DNA of 64,000 bases from the NCBI GenBank assembly GCA_016716235.1, contig JADJWS010000002.1, positions 310,001-374,000 on the forward strand, written 5' to 3'. Numbering within the stretch: the stretch's first letter is position 1; every line of letters begins with the position of its first letter. Below the pieces are notes generated by a model. It had not been told where the DNA came from. It saw only the letters and a list, made by a program, of their open reading frames with translations, and did no database searches. A program made the position numbers and the translations under genes. The DNA comes from Candidatus Defluviilinea gracilis. Its GTDB lineage: Bacteria > Chloroflexota > Anaerolineae > Anaerolineales > Villigracilaceae. Positions 32,799-40,792 of this stretch are shown here, one piece after another.

Positions 32799-32839
32799 CC
32801 AAATGTATGGGGATTGAGAGCCTTTACGCCCATATTTGG
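32799..32839. promoter_or_regulatory. Inverted repeat upstream of nrdR
   Basis: CCAAATGTATGGG and CCCATATTTGG are imperfect inverted arms separated by about 17 nt, in the leader about 40 bp before nrdR. It could be an operator or an mRNA hairpin. It does not match the usual NrdR-box consensus. Confidence 0.4.
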
Positions 32840-32879
32840 CGGCAACAAATGTTCTAAAAATCGGAGAGTTTATTCATTC

Positions 32880-33329
32880 ATGCGGTGCCCATACTGCCAA
32901 CATCACGACTCTAAAGTGCTAGATACCTCCCATGACAACCACGGAGGCATCCGCCGCCGCCGAGAATGTTTCAAATGCGGACAGCGCTTTAGCACGTACG
33001 AGCGTCCCATCCTTGCGACGCCGCTTCTGGTGAAACAGGATGGCACGCGCGAGGAGTTTGATCGCGAAAAACTGGCGCGCGGCGTCCGCATCTCGTGCGC
33101 CAAGCGACCCGTCTCCGCCGCCGACATCGAGCGTATGATCGGGCAAGTCGAATCTCAGTTACAGAAAATGGGCAAATCGGAAGTTTCCTCCCGCATTGTT
33201 GGCGACCTTGTGATGAAAGGTCTGAAAGAGTTGGATCAGATCGCGTACATCCGTTATGCGATCGTGTATCTCGGGCTGGATGATCTCCAGTCCATTCGCA
33301 ACGAAATCAATCATTTACTCGAAGGCTAA
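32880..33329 (+). CDS. nrdR: Transcriptional repressor NrdR
   Basis: 149 residues: N-terminal zinc ribbon (MRCPYCQHHDSKVLDTSHD, then CFKCGQRFSTYER) and an ATP-cone (about 45-135) that senses ATP/dATP. NrdR represses ribonucleotide reductase genes, and here it lies directly upstream of nrdJ on the same strand, so local control of nrdJ is expected. The start is fixed by the invariant MRCPYC and an upstream GGAG. Family length is normal. Confidence 0.96.
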   Translation: MRCPYCQHHDSKVLDTSHDNHGGIRRRRECFKCGQRFSTYERPILATPLLVKQDGTREEFDREKLARGVRISCAKRPVSAADIERMIGQVESQLQKMGKSEVSSRIVGDLVMKGLKELDQIAYIRYAIVYLGLDDLQSIRNEINHLLEG

Positions 33330-33394
33330 TTTACCGACAACCATCATTCCGCAGTGGGCGGAGTGTCAATGGTTGTCGGATTTTTGTCTCGATT

Positions 33395-33525
33395 AATTCC
33401 GTGCTGAGCGAAGCGACCCTGAGCGAAGCGAAGGGGAGCGCAGTCGAAGCACATGTATCTGGCAAGTCCATCCTTCGACTGCGAACCTCGCAACGAGCGC
33501 TCGGTTCTCCGCTCAGGATGGAAAT
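33395..33525. repeat. Dispersed 'ctgagcgaagcgaagggg' repeat before nrdJ
   Basis: GTGCTGAGCGAAGCGACCCT, AGCGCAGTCGAAGCACATGT and TCCTTCGACTGCGAACCTCG form a long imperfect palindrome. Related sequence is translated in helicase 2 (12837-12963). It occupies the space where an nrdJ operator would be sought, and no clear NrdR box is seen. Confidence 0.6.
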
Positions 33526-33550
33526 AACTATACTTTGAGGAGAGTGCGTC

Positions 33551-36500
33551 ATGGCTACCAAAGCAGTCACGAAAACCGAGCAAGTCAAAAATGGGTTGCT
33601 TCCCACGCCGCCCATGCCGAAGGGGTTGCCCCAGGCGAACCTCACCGACAACGCGCGGCAAGTGTTGATGAAGCGCTACGTCCGCCGCGGGGACGATGGC
33701 AAGCCCGCCGAAACGGTCGAGGAGATGTTTTGGCGCGTGGCATATCATGTGGCAAAAGTCGAAGCGCTGTGGGACGCCGACATTCAAGAGCGGACGATCC
33801 AGTACTATCATTTATTATCCAGCAAGAAATTTTTTCCGAACTCTCCAACGTTTACAGGCGCGGGGACTCCGCTTGGTCAACTCGCGGCGTGTTTCGTACT
33901 TCCGATCACCGATGATATGGGACGTCACTCTGCGGGCATTTTCCAAACTCTGCGCGACGCGGCATTGATCCAACAGACAGGCGGCGGGAACGGATTCTCG
34001 TTCTCGCGTCTACGTCCGCATGGCGCGATGGTGCAGACTTCGGCTGGTCAGGCGACGGGACCTGTGGGATTCCTCCGCGTGTACGATCATGCGTTTGGAG
34101 AGATTGCGCAGGGCGGTTGTTTATTGCCTGAAACATTGGTGTTCACGAATAAAGGTTTGTTGCGCTTGGATGAGATCGTTGATGAAAATAAAAACGGCTG
34201 GCAGGAACATCAACTCACTGTGCCGACAGATGAAGGCGTCAAAGCATCTCCGCGCGGATACAACAATGGAGTAGCCGATGTAATGCGTGTTCACACACGC
34301 GAAGGCTTGAGCATCACAGGCACACCGAATCACAAAGTAAAAGTGATGACGGATAACGGTCCCCAATGGAAAGAGATTCAAGATTTAACGAAAGGTGACT
34401 GGATCGTCGTCCGCACGGGCGAGCATACAGGCGCGTTGCAATCTTTGAAGAAGCCGACGCAGAAACATGGAAATCAGGTGATGCCCGAACTGCCGTCCAT
34501 GCTGGATGAAGAATTTGCCTTCTTCTTGGGTTATCTGGCAGGCGATGGATTTGTGGCGCAAGGCGAACAGGATCATCGCGTGGGCGTTAGCGTGGCTCAC
34601 TCTTCCTACTTGATGGAAGAAATGCCGATGATTCTGGAGCGGCTGTTCAACGTCAATGTTCACCGAATGCAGAAGCCGAATGACAAGTCGGTTACGTTTG
34701 TGATGGACAATCGCGCCCTCAAAGACTTCTTGTTGATGAATGGACTCGGCAAGCAAACAAGCCGTAACGTGTCTGTCCCGCGTTTGATTCGTCAATCTCC
34801 TGCGAACATCGTCGGCGCGTACTTGCGCGGACTGTTCGAAGCGGATGGCACATTGGTACACGGCTATCCTTCATTGACAACCTCCTCGGCGCGACTGACG
34901 CGAGAAGTGTCCACGTTGTTGATCGGTCTCGGTTGCCCTGTGGGCATCCGCACAGTTTCTGCTGGCTTGGATCGTTGGGGCGATTCCGAAACGCATCAAG
35001 TAAAGATCGTCTCGACGGTTGGCTTGCAGGCATGGCGCGAAAAGATCGGGTGCGACCAGCGCTCACGATTTGTCTCTGCCTACGCATGGGAGAGCGACCA
35101 ACGGCGCGAGAGTTCGTATGTGTTGCCTAACCCCGCTTATTGGTTGCAACCCGTTTTGGATTCGATCACACTCGAACAGATTGACGCCAAAGGACGCGGC
35201 AGGAATATCAACTTCCGAAGCACCGAGCCGCGCTTGCGCCGCCAGTTGTTACGATACATGCGCGATGAACGAAACCTGACCCGCTCGGGCTACGATTTGC
35301 TCAAGACCGAATATTTCGATGTGTTTGAGAACGCGCCTTCTGCGGATAATTTCTGGTTTGTGGAAGTTGGCGGAGTCGAATCGGCGGGCAAGTCGCTGAC
35401 GCTTGACCTTGAAGTGAATGACAACCACACCTATCTTGCTTATGGCATGGTAACTCACAACACGCGTCGCGGCGCGAACATGGCGGTCCTGCGCGTGGAT
35501 CATCCCGATGTGGAAGATTTCATCACCTGCAAGATCAACGAAAATCAAATTACAAACTTCAACATCTCGGTCGGCATCACGGACGCGTTCATGCGCGCGA
35601 TGAAGAACGATGAGGAATGGGAGTTGCGATTCCCTGATTTGAAAGAGATGAAGCAAAAAGGATTCAGCGGTACGCTCGAACAAGCCGAAACCGCGGGGAT
35701 CACGATCCACACGTATAAAAAAGTGAAAGCGCGCGAGCTGTTCGATAAGATCGTCAAGCAGGCGCATCACAACGGCGAGCCTGGCGTGTTGTTCCTCGAC
35801 GCGGCGAATCGGAGCAATCCCGTTCCGCATTTGTATCCGCTGGAGGCGACAAACCCCTGCGGTGAGCAATGGCTTGGACCTTACGAGAACTGCTGTCTCG
35901 GTTCCGTGAATCTCAATGAGCACTGCGGACCCGATGGAACAGTTGATTGGGAATTGTTGCGCGAGAGTGTTGTGACTGCCACGCGTTTCCTCGATGATGT
36001 CGTCGAAGCGAATGCGTATGTGCCTGCTGTTCCGCAATTGACAGAAGCCGCGCACAAGGCGCGTCGCATCGGGCTTGGCATCATGGGTCTCGCGGACTTG
36101 ATGTATCACGTCGGCGTGCGATACGGATCGAAGGAGGGGCAGGAGTTCGGCGCGCAGGTGATGGAGTTCGTCCGTTATCACGCGATGGTCACGAGCGTCG
36201 AGTTGGCGAAAGAGCGCGGCGCGTTCCCTGCCATCGAAGGAAGCATCTACGACAAGAAAGATATGAAGTGGGCTCCGCCGAAGAGTTTGGTCAACTATCA
36301 GAATAACTGGAACAAGCCGCCCGTCGAGTGGGACGCGGTGGTGGATGGAATCCGCAAACATGGAATCAGAAATGCCGCGCAGACCACCGTCGCTCCAACA
36401 GGCACGATCGCAACCGTCGCGGGATGTGAAGGTTATGGCTGTGAACCCGTCTTCGCGCTCGCGTATATTCGTCATGTCAATGATAACGGCAAAGATCTGA

Positions 36501-37495
36501 AACTCGCGTATGCCAGCCCGCGCTTCGATGAGGCGTTGAAAAAATTGGGGCTCGGCGAAGAGAAGCGGCAGGAGATCGTCGAGCAGGTGATGCGCGAAGG
36601 CACGTGCCAGCACATCAAAGAAATTCCGCAAAGCGTGCGCGATACGTTCGTTGTGTCGGCGGACATCACTGCCGATGAACATGTGCGCATGCAAGGCGCG
36701 TTGCAAGCGTTCGTGGATAATTCGCTGTCGAAAACCGTGAACTTCCCCGAGGGCGCAACCGAAGCGGATATTGCCACCGCGTACATGCTCGCGTGGGATC
36801 TCGGATGCAAAGGCATCACGGTGTATGTGACGGGCTCGCGCGATAAAGTGGTGTTGGAGACGAACGCCACTGCGGATAAAAAGACGCCTCAATCCCAGCC
36901 GACAGTTGATTCTGTTTCGAAACCCGAACTCGCCCCGACGTTTTCTCACGACCCGAAGAAACCGCGTCCCCGCGCGTTGACGGGAAAAACGTACAACGTC
37001 GAGACTCCCGTCGGCAAGGCGTTCATCACCATCAACGAAAACGGAGGCGAGCAACCGTTCGAGGCATTCATCAACACCGCGAAGGCTGGCTCTGAAACTG
37101 CCGCCGTCTCCGAAGCGATCGGCAGACTCATTTCGTACATCCTGCGAATGACCTCAACAGTGAAACCAACAGACCGAATGCGCGAGATCGTGCGTCAACT
37201 CATCGGCATCGGCGGCGGTCGCTCGCTGGGATTCGGTCCCAACCGCGTGCGGTCACTGCCCGATGGGATCGGTCAAGTGCTCGACACGTACCTGCGCGAA
37301 AAAGACGGATTGAAAACCGACTTGGATGAAAAGAAATCGAACGGCAACGGCGGTCACACGATTGAGGAAGAAGTTAGCGCAGCACAAGCGCCCAAAATGA
37401 AGATCGGCGACCTGTGCCCCGAGTGCGGAGAAGCGGCCGTGGTGAATGAGGAGGGTTGCAGGAAGTGTTATGCGTGTGGGTTTAGTGAGTGTTAA
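33551..37495 (+). CDS. nrdJ: Adenosylcobalamin-dependent (class II) ribonucleotide reductase with intein
   Basis: Makes deoxyribonucleotides from ribonucleotides using coenzyme B12, independent of oxygen. The 1314-residue precursor contains a 448-residue intein (190-637); the mature enzyme is 866 residues. Extein landmarks are NSPTFTGAGTPLGQLAACFV, GGGNGFSFSRLRP, NPCGEQWLGPYENCCLGSVN, APTGTIATVAGCEGYGCEPV, then a TSCPD-like domain (GKTYNVETPVGKAFITINE) and a C-terminal zinc ribbon with redox cysteines (CPECGEA ... CRKCYACGFSEC). nrdR lies 221 bp upstream. The last 52 bp before the zinc ribbon end are copied at 38311-38362. Confidence 0.96.
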   Translation: MATKAVTKTEQVKNGLLPTPPMPKGLPQANLTDNARQVLMKRYVRRGDDGKPAETVEEMFWRVAYHVAKVEALWDADIQERTIQYYHLLSSKKFFPNSPTFTGAGTPLGQLAACFVLPITDDMGRHSAGIFQTLRDAALIQQTGGGNGFSFSRLRPHGAMVQTSAGQATGPVGFLRVYDHAFGEIAQGGCLLPETLVFTNKGLLRLDEIVDENKNGWQEHQLTVPTDEGVKASPRGYNNGVADVMRVHTREGLSITGTPNHKVKVMTDNGPQWKEIQDLTKGDWIVVRTGEHTGALQSLKKPTQKHGNQVMPELPSMLDEEFAFFLGYLAGDGFVAQGEQDHRVGVSVAHSSYLMEEMPMILERLFNVNVHRMQKPNDKSVTFVMDNRALKDFLLMNGLGKQTSRNVSVPRLIRQSPANIVGAYLRGLFEADGTLVHGYPSLTTSSARLTREVSTLLIGLGCPVGIRTVSAGLDRWGDSETHQVKIVSTVGLQAWREKIGCDQRSRFVSAYAWESDQRRESSYVLPNPAYWLQPVLDSITLEQIDAKGRGRNINFRSTEPRLRRQLLRYMRDERNLTRSGYDLLKTEYFDVFENAPSADNFWFVEVGGVESAGKSLTLDLEVNDNHTYLAYGMVTHNTRRGANMAVLRVDHPDVEDFITCKINENQITNFNISVGITDAFMRAMKNDEEWELRFPDLKEMKQKGFSGTLEQAETAGITIHTYKKVKARELFDKIVKQAHHNGEPGVLFLDAANRSNPVPHLYPLEATNPCGEQWLGPYENCCLGSVNLNEHCGPDGTVDWELLRESVVTATRFLDDVVEANAYVPAVPQLTEAAHKARRIGLGIMGLADLMYHVGVRYGSKEGQEFGAQVMEFVRYHAMVTSVELAKERGAFPAIEGSIYDKKDMKWAPPKSLVNYQNNWNKPPVEWDAVVDGIRKHGIRNAAQTTVAPTGTIATVAGCEGYGCEPVFALAYIRHVNDNGKDLKLAYASPRFDEALKKLGLGEEKRQEIVEQVMREGTCQHIKEIPQSVRDTFVVSADITADEHVRMQGALQAFVDNSLSKTVNFPEGATEADIATAYMLAWDLGCKGITVYVTGSRDKVVLETNATADKKTPQSQPTVDSVSKPELAPTFSHDPKKPRPRALTGKTYNVETPVGKAFITINENGGEQPFEAFINTAKAGSETAAVSEAIGRLISYILRMTSTVKPTDRMREIVRQLIGIGGGRSLGFGPNRVRSLPDGIGQVLDTYLREKDGLKTDLDEKKSNGNGGHTIEEEVSAAQAPKMKIGDLCPECGEAAVVNEEGCRKCYACGFSEC
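34118..35461 (+). other. Intein with LAGLIDADG-type homing endonuclease in NrdJ
   Basis: Splices itself out of NrdJ. It begins at C190 (CLLPETLVFTNKGLL, block A) and has block B GTPNHKVKV. LAGLIDADG-type blocks are FLGYLAGDGFV and YLRGLFEADGTL. It ends with block F LEVNDNHTYLAYG and the terminal VTHN (N637). The +1 extein residue is Thr (TRRGANM). All residues needed for splicing are present. The insertion lies in the conserved GG/TRRGANM region near the active site, a common intein site in RNRs. Confidence 0.95.
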
Positions 37496-37566
37496 TGTTG
37501 TATGAAATGTTCCGCCCGCAGTTTAACTGCTGGCGGAACAGATAAAGCGGATGGTAAAATGAAATT

Positions 37567-37941
37567 ATGAATCGGACAATGACCTCCGTCAAAACGAAAA
37601 TTCGCCCGGTTGGGTTTCCGCCTGTGGCAAGCACGTTGCCGCTGGCAATTCAACGGATTGTTTCCGAACTCAAACCAGAAAAGATCATTCTGTTCGGTTC
37701 GTATGCGTATGGGAATCCTACACCGGACAGTGACGTGGACTTACTGGTCATTATGAACACGAAGGAGAAAGATGTTGACCGGTATGTGGCTGTCTCGAAC
37801 TTGCTTTATCCGCGCCAGTTCCCGGTGGACATTCTGGTCAAGACGCCGAAAGAAATCGAAACGGAAAAGAAGAAGCGGGGAAATTTTTTCCTGCGCGAGA
37901 TTTTGACCAAGGGGAAGGTATTGTATGAGCGACGCGGATGA
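37567..37941 (+). CDS. MNT-type nucleotidyltransferase (antitoxin of MNT/HEPN pair)
   Basis: 124 residues with the minimal nucleotidyltransferase signature GSYAYGNPTPDSDVDLLV (GS at 44-45, catalytic D56 and D58). MNT proteins of this type add AMP to, and so silence, the partner HEPN toxin. The gene overlaps the HEPN gene by 17 bp. It starts 71 bp after nrdJ. Confidence 0.85.
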   Translation: MNRTMTSVKTKIRPVGFPPVASTLPLAIQRIVSELKPEKIILFGSYAYGNPTPDSDVDLLVIMNTKEKDVDRYVAVSNLLYPRQFPVDILVKTPKEIETEKKKRGNFFLREILTKGKVLYERRG

Positions 37942-38314
37942 CGCCCTGGAATGGGTGAAGTACGCCGAAGAAGATTTGATTCTGGCGAAAAGCGCGCTGA
38001 GGCGGAGCAAGCCGCTTACCATGGGCTCTTGCTTTCACAGCCAGCAATGCGCGGAGAAGTATCTCAAAGCGATTCTGGTTTCAAAAGATGCTGAATTTCC
38101 GAAGACGCACGACTTGTTGATCCTTGATGGGCTTTGCAAGGCGGCAGGTATTCTCACAGGATTTACCAAAGAAGATTTGGGCAGGTTGTCGGGATATGCA
38201 GTGCGGACTCGATACCCGGGAAACCAGCCTGTTCCAAAAGAGGCAAGAGAGGCGCTTGAGATTGCGATGCAAATTCGCCGTTTTGCTCGGGCTTTCCTTG
38301 GGTTGAAGAGATGA
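37925..38314 (+). CDS. HEPN-domain protein (toxin of MNT/HEPN pair)
   Basis: 129 residues, all-helical HEPN: EWVKYAEEDLILAKSALRRS, CFHSQQCAEKYLKAIL and a late YAVRTRYPGN segment, the region containing the RNase or AMP-acceptor site in such proteins. It likely cleaves RNA when not modified by the MNT partner. Its stop codon TGA lies within the ATGA that opens the nrdJ-derived fragment at 38311, showing where the cassette joins. Confidence 0.85.
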   Translation: MSDADDALEWVKYAEEDLILAKSALRRSKPLTMGSCFHSQQCAEKYLKAILVSKDAEFPKTHDLLILDGLCKAAGILTGFTKEDLGRLSGYAVRTRYPGNQPVPKEAREALEIAMQIRRFARAFLGLKR

Positions 38315-38400
38315 AGATCGGCGACCTGTGTCCAGAGTGCGGGGAAGCCGCAGTTGTGAATGCGGACGAGGAGACTCGTCCGCTTTTTGTTATGCTATAA
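38311..38400 (+). pseudogene. nrdJ 3'-end fragment (zinc-ribbon remnant)
   Basis: MKIGDLCPECGEAAVVN repeats the same 17 residues near the NrdJ C-terminus (37397-37448). 46 of 52 bases match and all six differences are at third codon positions and silent. It then diverges into ADEETRPLFVML and stops at 38400. It looks like the end of a related nrdJ allele left downstream of the MNT/HEPN cassette. The 29-codon frame could still be translated. Confidence 0.8.
38362..38388 (+). terminator. Terminator after the MNT/HEPN cassette
   Basis: GCGGACGAG / CTCGTCCGC with loop GAGA, then TTTTT. It may be the native nrdJ terminator that travelled with the gene fragment. Confidence 0.8.
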
Positions 38401-38401
38401 T
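38393..38401 (+). promoter_or_regulatory. Extended -10 promoter of the Phd/VapC operon
   Basis: TGCTATAAT is an extended -10 element, about 36 bp before the antitoxin ATG, which has AGGAG upstream. Confidence 0.5.
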
Positions 38402-38436
38402 GTATCCACAATTGTAGGCACAGACAGGAGATTAAA

Positions 38437-38688
38437 ATGGTCACTGTTGGAATTCGAGAACTGAAACAGCAAGCCAGCGAACTTGTCCGTGTGGTGCGTG
38501 AGACAGGGAAAGAAGTGCAGATCACGTATCATGGGGAAGTGGTCGCGTTGTTGATCCCCGTCAAGAGCAAACGAAAAAAAGATGACGCGAAGGCTTGGGC
38601 GAAGCTCGACCATCTTGCCGCGGAAATCGGCGCGCGCTGGCCCAAGGGCGTCTCTGCCGCGCGTGCGGTATCTGAGTCGCGGCGATAA
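38437..38688 (+). CDS. Phd/YefM-type antitoxin
   Basis: 83 residues: VTVGIRELKQQASELVRVVR followed by EVQITYHGEVVALLIPV is the Phd/YefM DNA-binding and dimerisation domain. The C-terminus would wrap the toxin. The final TAA overlaps the ATG of the PIN toxin gene by one base, so they are translationally coupled. Confidence 0.9.
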   Translation: MVTVGIRELKQQASELVRVVRETGKEVQITYHGEVVALLIPVKSKRKKDDAKAWAKLDHLAAEIGARWPKGVSAARAVSESRR

Positions 38689-39098
38689 TGTTTATCGTCC
38701 TAGATGCCAGCGTTTGGGTGGCTCGGCTGGTCTCTGAAGATGTTTTCTATGAGCCTGTGAAGAAGTGGATGTCTGAACGCATCGAAGCGGAAGATCAGTT
38801 CCTTGCGCCGTCGCTTCTTCTGGCTGAGGTCGGTGGCGCGATCAGTCGTCGCACATCCTCATCATTAGGATTGGAAGCGGTTGGGCAATTACAGAACCTA
38901 TCAAGTTTACAGTTGATTGAAATGGAACATTCCCTGATACAGGAAGCGGCTCGACTCGCGGCGGATTTGGGTCTGCGCGGAGCCGATTCTGTTTATGTGG
39001 CAGTCGCGGCGCGGTTAGGTGTTCCGCTGGCGACACTGGATACAGAGCAAAGAGAAAAATCTGTTTATCAAATCACATTGTTGGATATCCCCTCATGA
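38688..39098 (+). CDS. PIN-domain RNase toxin (VapC-like)
   Basis: 136 residues with D6 (FIVLDASVW), the central acidic SLLLAEVGGAISR and the late GADSVYVAVAARLGVPLATLD; these acids form the metal site of PIN RNases. VapC-type toxins cut tRNA or rRNA. The antitoxin lies directly upstream. This is the fourth toxin-antitoxin-like pair in the window. Confidence 0.9.
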   Translation: MFIVLDASVWVARLVSEDVFYEPVKKWMSERIEAEDQFLAPSLLLAEVGGAISRRTSSSLGLEAVGQLQNLSSLQLIEMEHSLIQEAARLAADLGLRGADSVYVAVAARLGVPLATLDTEQREKSVYQITLLDIPS

Positions 39099-39120
39099 TG
39101 CTTGTTACTTTGTAACGACC

Positions 39121-40521
39121 TTAATTCTTCCGCCCAAACCTCCACCACAACAACCCGCCGACCAAAATAATTCCCAAAACCAAAACAATACCCAACCCAG
39201 AACCGCCCGTGGATTCTTCAACAGGGACAACTTCTGTCGCCGCGATCTCGGTAGGCGGCGCCGATGTCACGGACGGACTCGGCGCCAACGTAACCGTCGC
39301 TGGCGCGAGTGTGGATGTCGCTGTCGCAGGCGGCGTGACGCGCAACAGCAATTTCTGATTCGGGATGATGACCGATGCCGCGCCGAGTTCGTTCCAGTTC
39401 ATCAAGTCTGCGAGCGGCACGTCGTATAAGTTTGCGATGCCCGAAAGCGTTTCTCCGCTTTGCACAACGTGATAATAATTACCGCTCGCGTCTGGCGTGA
39501 GTTTTTGGATCGCGCTCAACGTGGGGCTTGGCGTCACATTGCCTGGCGAGATCACAAGTTTCTGCTCGATCTGCAGGGGCACATCCGCTTGAAGACCGTT
39601 CAACTGCAAGATGCGATCTACTGAAACGCGATACGCCTCGCCGATGGTAAACAGCGACTGATACGGCTGAACCACGTGGACGATCTTTCCGTCCGCGTCG
39701 GGAGTTTGCGTTACCACCATCCCGCGCGGAGTCGGCGTGGCGAATCCCGCCGTGTTTTTGTTCGGAATGAACAATCGTTGACCCGATTGCAAAGGCGTGT
39801 CGCGCGTGATGTTATTCCACGTTTCGATATCTTGAATGGTCACTTGATACGCGACCGCGATTGCCCAGAACGATTGTCCCGCCTGCACCACGTGAAAAAT
39901 TTTCCCGTCCGCATCAGGCGTGGCGATCTTTACGGGGAGGATCAATTGCGAGACAGGATTCGGAACCGTGCTTGTTCCTGGAGTCCCGCCCGATGGGGAG
40001 GAGGAAGTTGTACTCCCACATGCCTGCCCCGAAACATACGCGGCTTGCAGAATGAAATACGTTTTGCCATTGACTGTCGCAACCCCCGCGCCGACATGAC
40101 AATACTCAGGCGTGACGGCTGGTCGCATATGATCGGGGTCTGCCCAAACTGCCATGATCTCGTCAATGCCCATGCCGCCGTTCCAGCTCACGGCGAAATT
40201 TTCAGTCGCCCAGACTGTCCCGCCTCCGCCGTATCCCGCCGCCGCGATTCGTCCGCGCACATCGCCGATATGCCACGACATATTATTTGCCGCCATCGTC
40301 TGCGCCGTAGATTGGGCGACCGCATTGATGATCGGGTCTTCGATGAGCGCGGGTAGTCCGTATGAAACGCGCAAGGTGTTCATCGCGAGAATTAATTCAA
40401 ACGCGCTGACTTGGGCGGCAGGCGCGTGAATCGCATTCGCGCGAACGGTGTGAGGGGGAGTGAAAATTCCCACGCCAAGCGCGAGGAGAATGATACGAGT
40501 GAGTAAGCGGTTAAAACGCAT
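39121..40521 (-). CDS. Secreted CAP-domain protein with three LysM repeats and membrane anchor
   Basis: 466 residues from an ATG at 40521 (MRFNRLLTRIILLALGVGIF, a signal peptide). CAP/SCP domain at about 40-170 (LAMNTLRVSYGLPALIEDP, WHIGDVRGRI and a GAGVATVNGKTYFILQAAYV end). Three LysM repeats at about 225-385, each starting with the HVVQxGxSxxxIA pattern, bind peptidoglycan or other GlcNAc polymers. A Thr/Pro/Ala-rich stretch leads to a C-terminal helix GLGIVLVLGIILVGGLLWW and RFGRKN, a cell-surface anchor. The longer open frame upstream is not needed. The product is outside the membrane and probably wall-associated. Confidence 0.88.
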   Translation of the reverse strand: MRFNRLLTRIILLALGVGIFTPPHTVRANAIHAPAAQVSAFELILAMNTLRVSYGLPALIEDPIINAVAQSTAQTMAANNMSWHIGDVRGRIAAAGYGGGGTVWATENFAVSWNGGMGIDEIMAVWADPDHMRPAVTPEYCHVGAGVATVNGKTYFILQAAYVSGQACGSTTSSSPSGGTPGTSTVPNPVSQLILPVKIATPDADGKIFHVVQAGQSFWAIAVAYQVTIQDIETWNNITRDTPLQSGQRLFIPNKNTAGFATPTPRGMVVTQTPDADGKIVHVVQPYQSLFTIGEAYRVSVDRILQLNGLQADVPLQIEQKLVISPGNVTPSPTLSAIQKLTPDASGNYYHVVQSGETLSGIANLYDVPLADLMNWNELGAASVIIPNQKLLLRVTPPATATSTLAPATVTLAPSPSVTSAPPTEIAATEVVPVEESTGGSGLGIVLVLGIILVGGLLWWRFGRKN

Positions 40522-40645
40522 GCGATGATTATAATTCTGACTCGTTGGCGCCTGTATTTTCCAAATAAGATAAAAATAAGTGACTTTCGCAGGATAAAAG
40601 TCACTAAGCAGTAACGGAGGACATGGTATCCTAATTTTAGGTACA

Positions 40646-40725
40646 GAACTTACGTAGTTGGCGGGCAGTTGTACTGCCGCCGCCGCAGTGCAACTACGGC
40701 GCAACAGGTTCACCTGCGTAAGTTC
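40646..40725. repeat. Palindromic intergenic repeat
   Basis: GAACTTACG (40646-40654) and CGTAAGTTC (40717-40725) bound a unit with an inner TAGTTG..GCAGT / ACTGC..CAACTA inverted repeat (TTGTACTGCCGCCGCCGCAG, TGCAACTACGGCGCAAC). Nothing coding is seen. It separates the divergent CAP and SDR genes. Confidence 0.6.
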
Positions 40726-40792
40726 CAAGGTAGTTGAGTCAAATCAAAACTGCGAGATGTAATCTCGTTGTCAACATAAAGGAGTGAACATC

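Noticed and set aside
35249..37054. 601-codon open frame antisense to nrdJ
   Set aside because: It lies wholly within the conserved extein and intein of nrdJ on the other strand. Its composition (His/Arg-rich) is typical of a GC-rich codon shadow, and it has no ribosome site or family resemblance.
40522..40728. 69-codon N-terminal extension of the LysM-CAP protein
   Set aside because: It would hide the clear signal peptide starting at 40521 and overlaps an intergenic palindrome.
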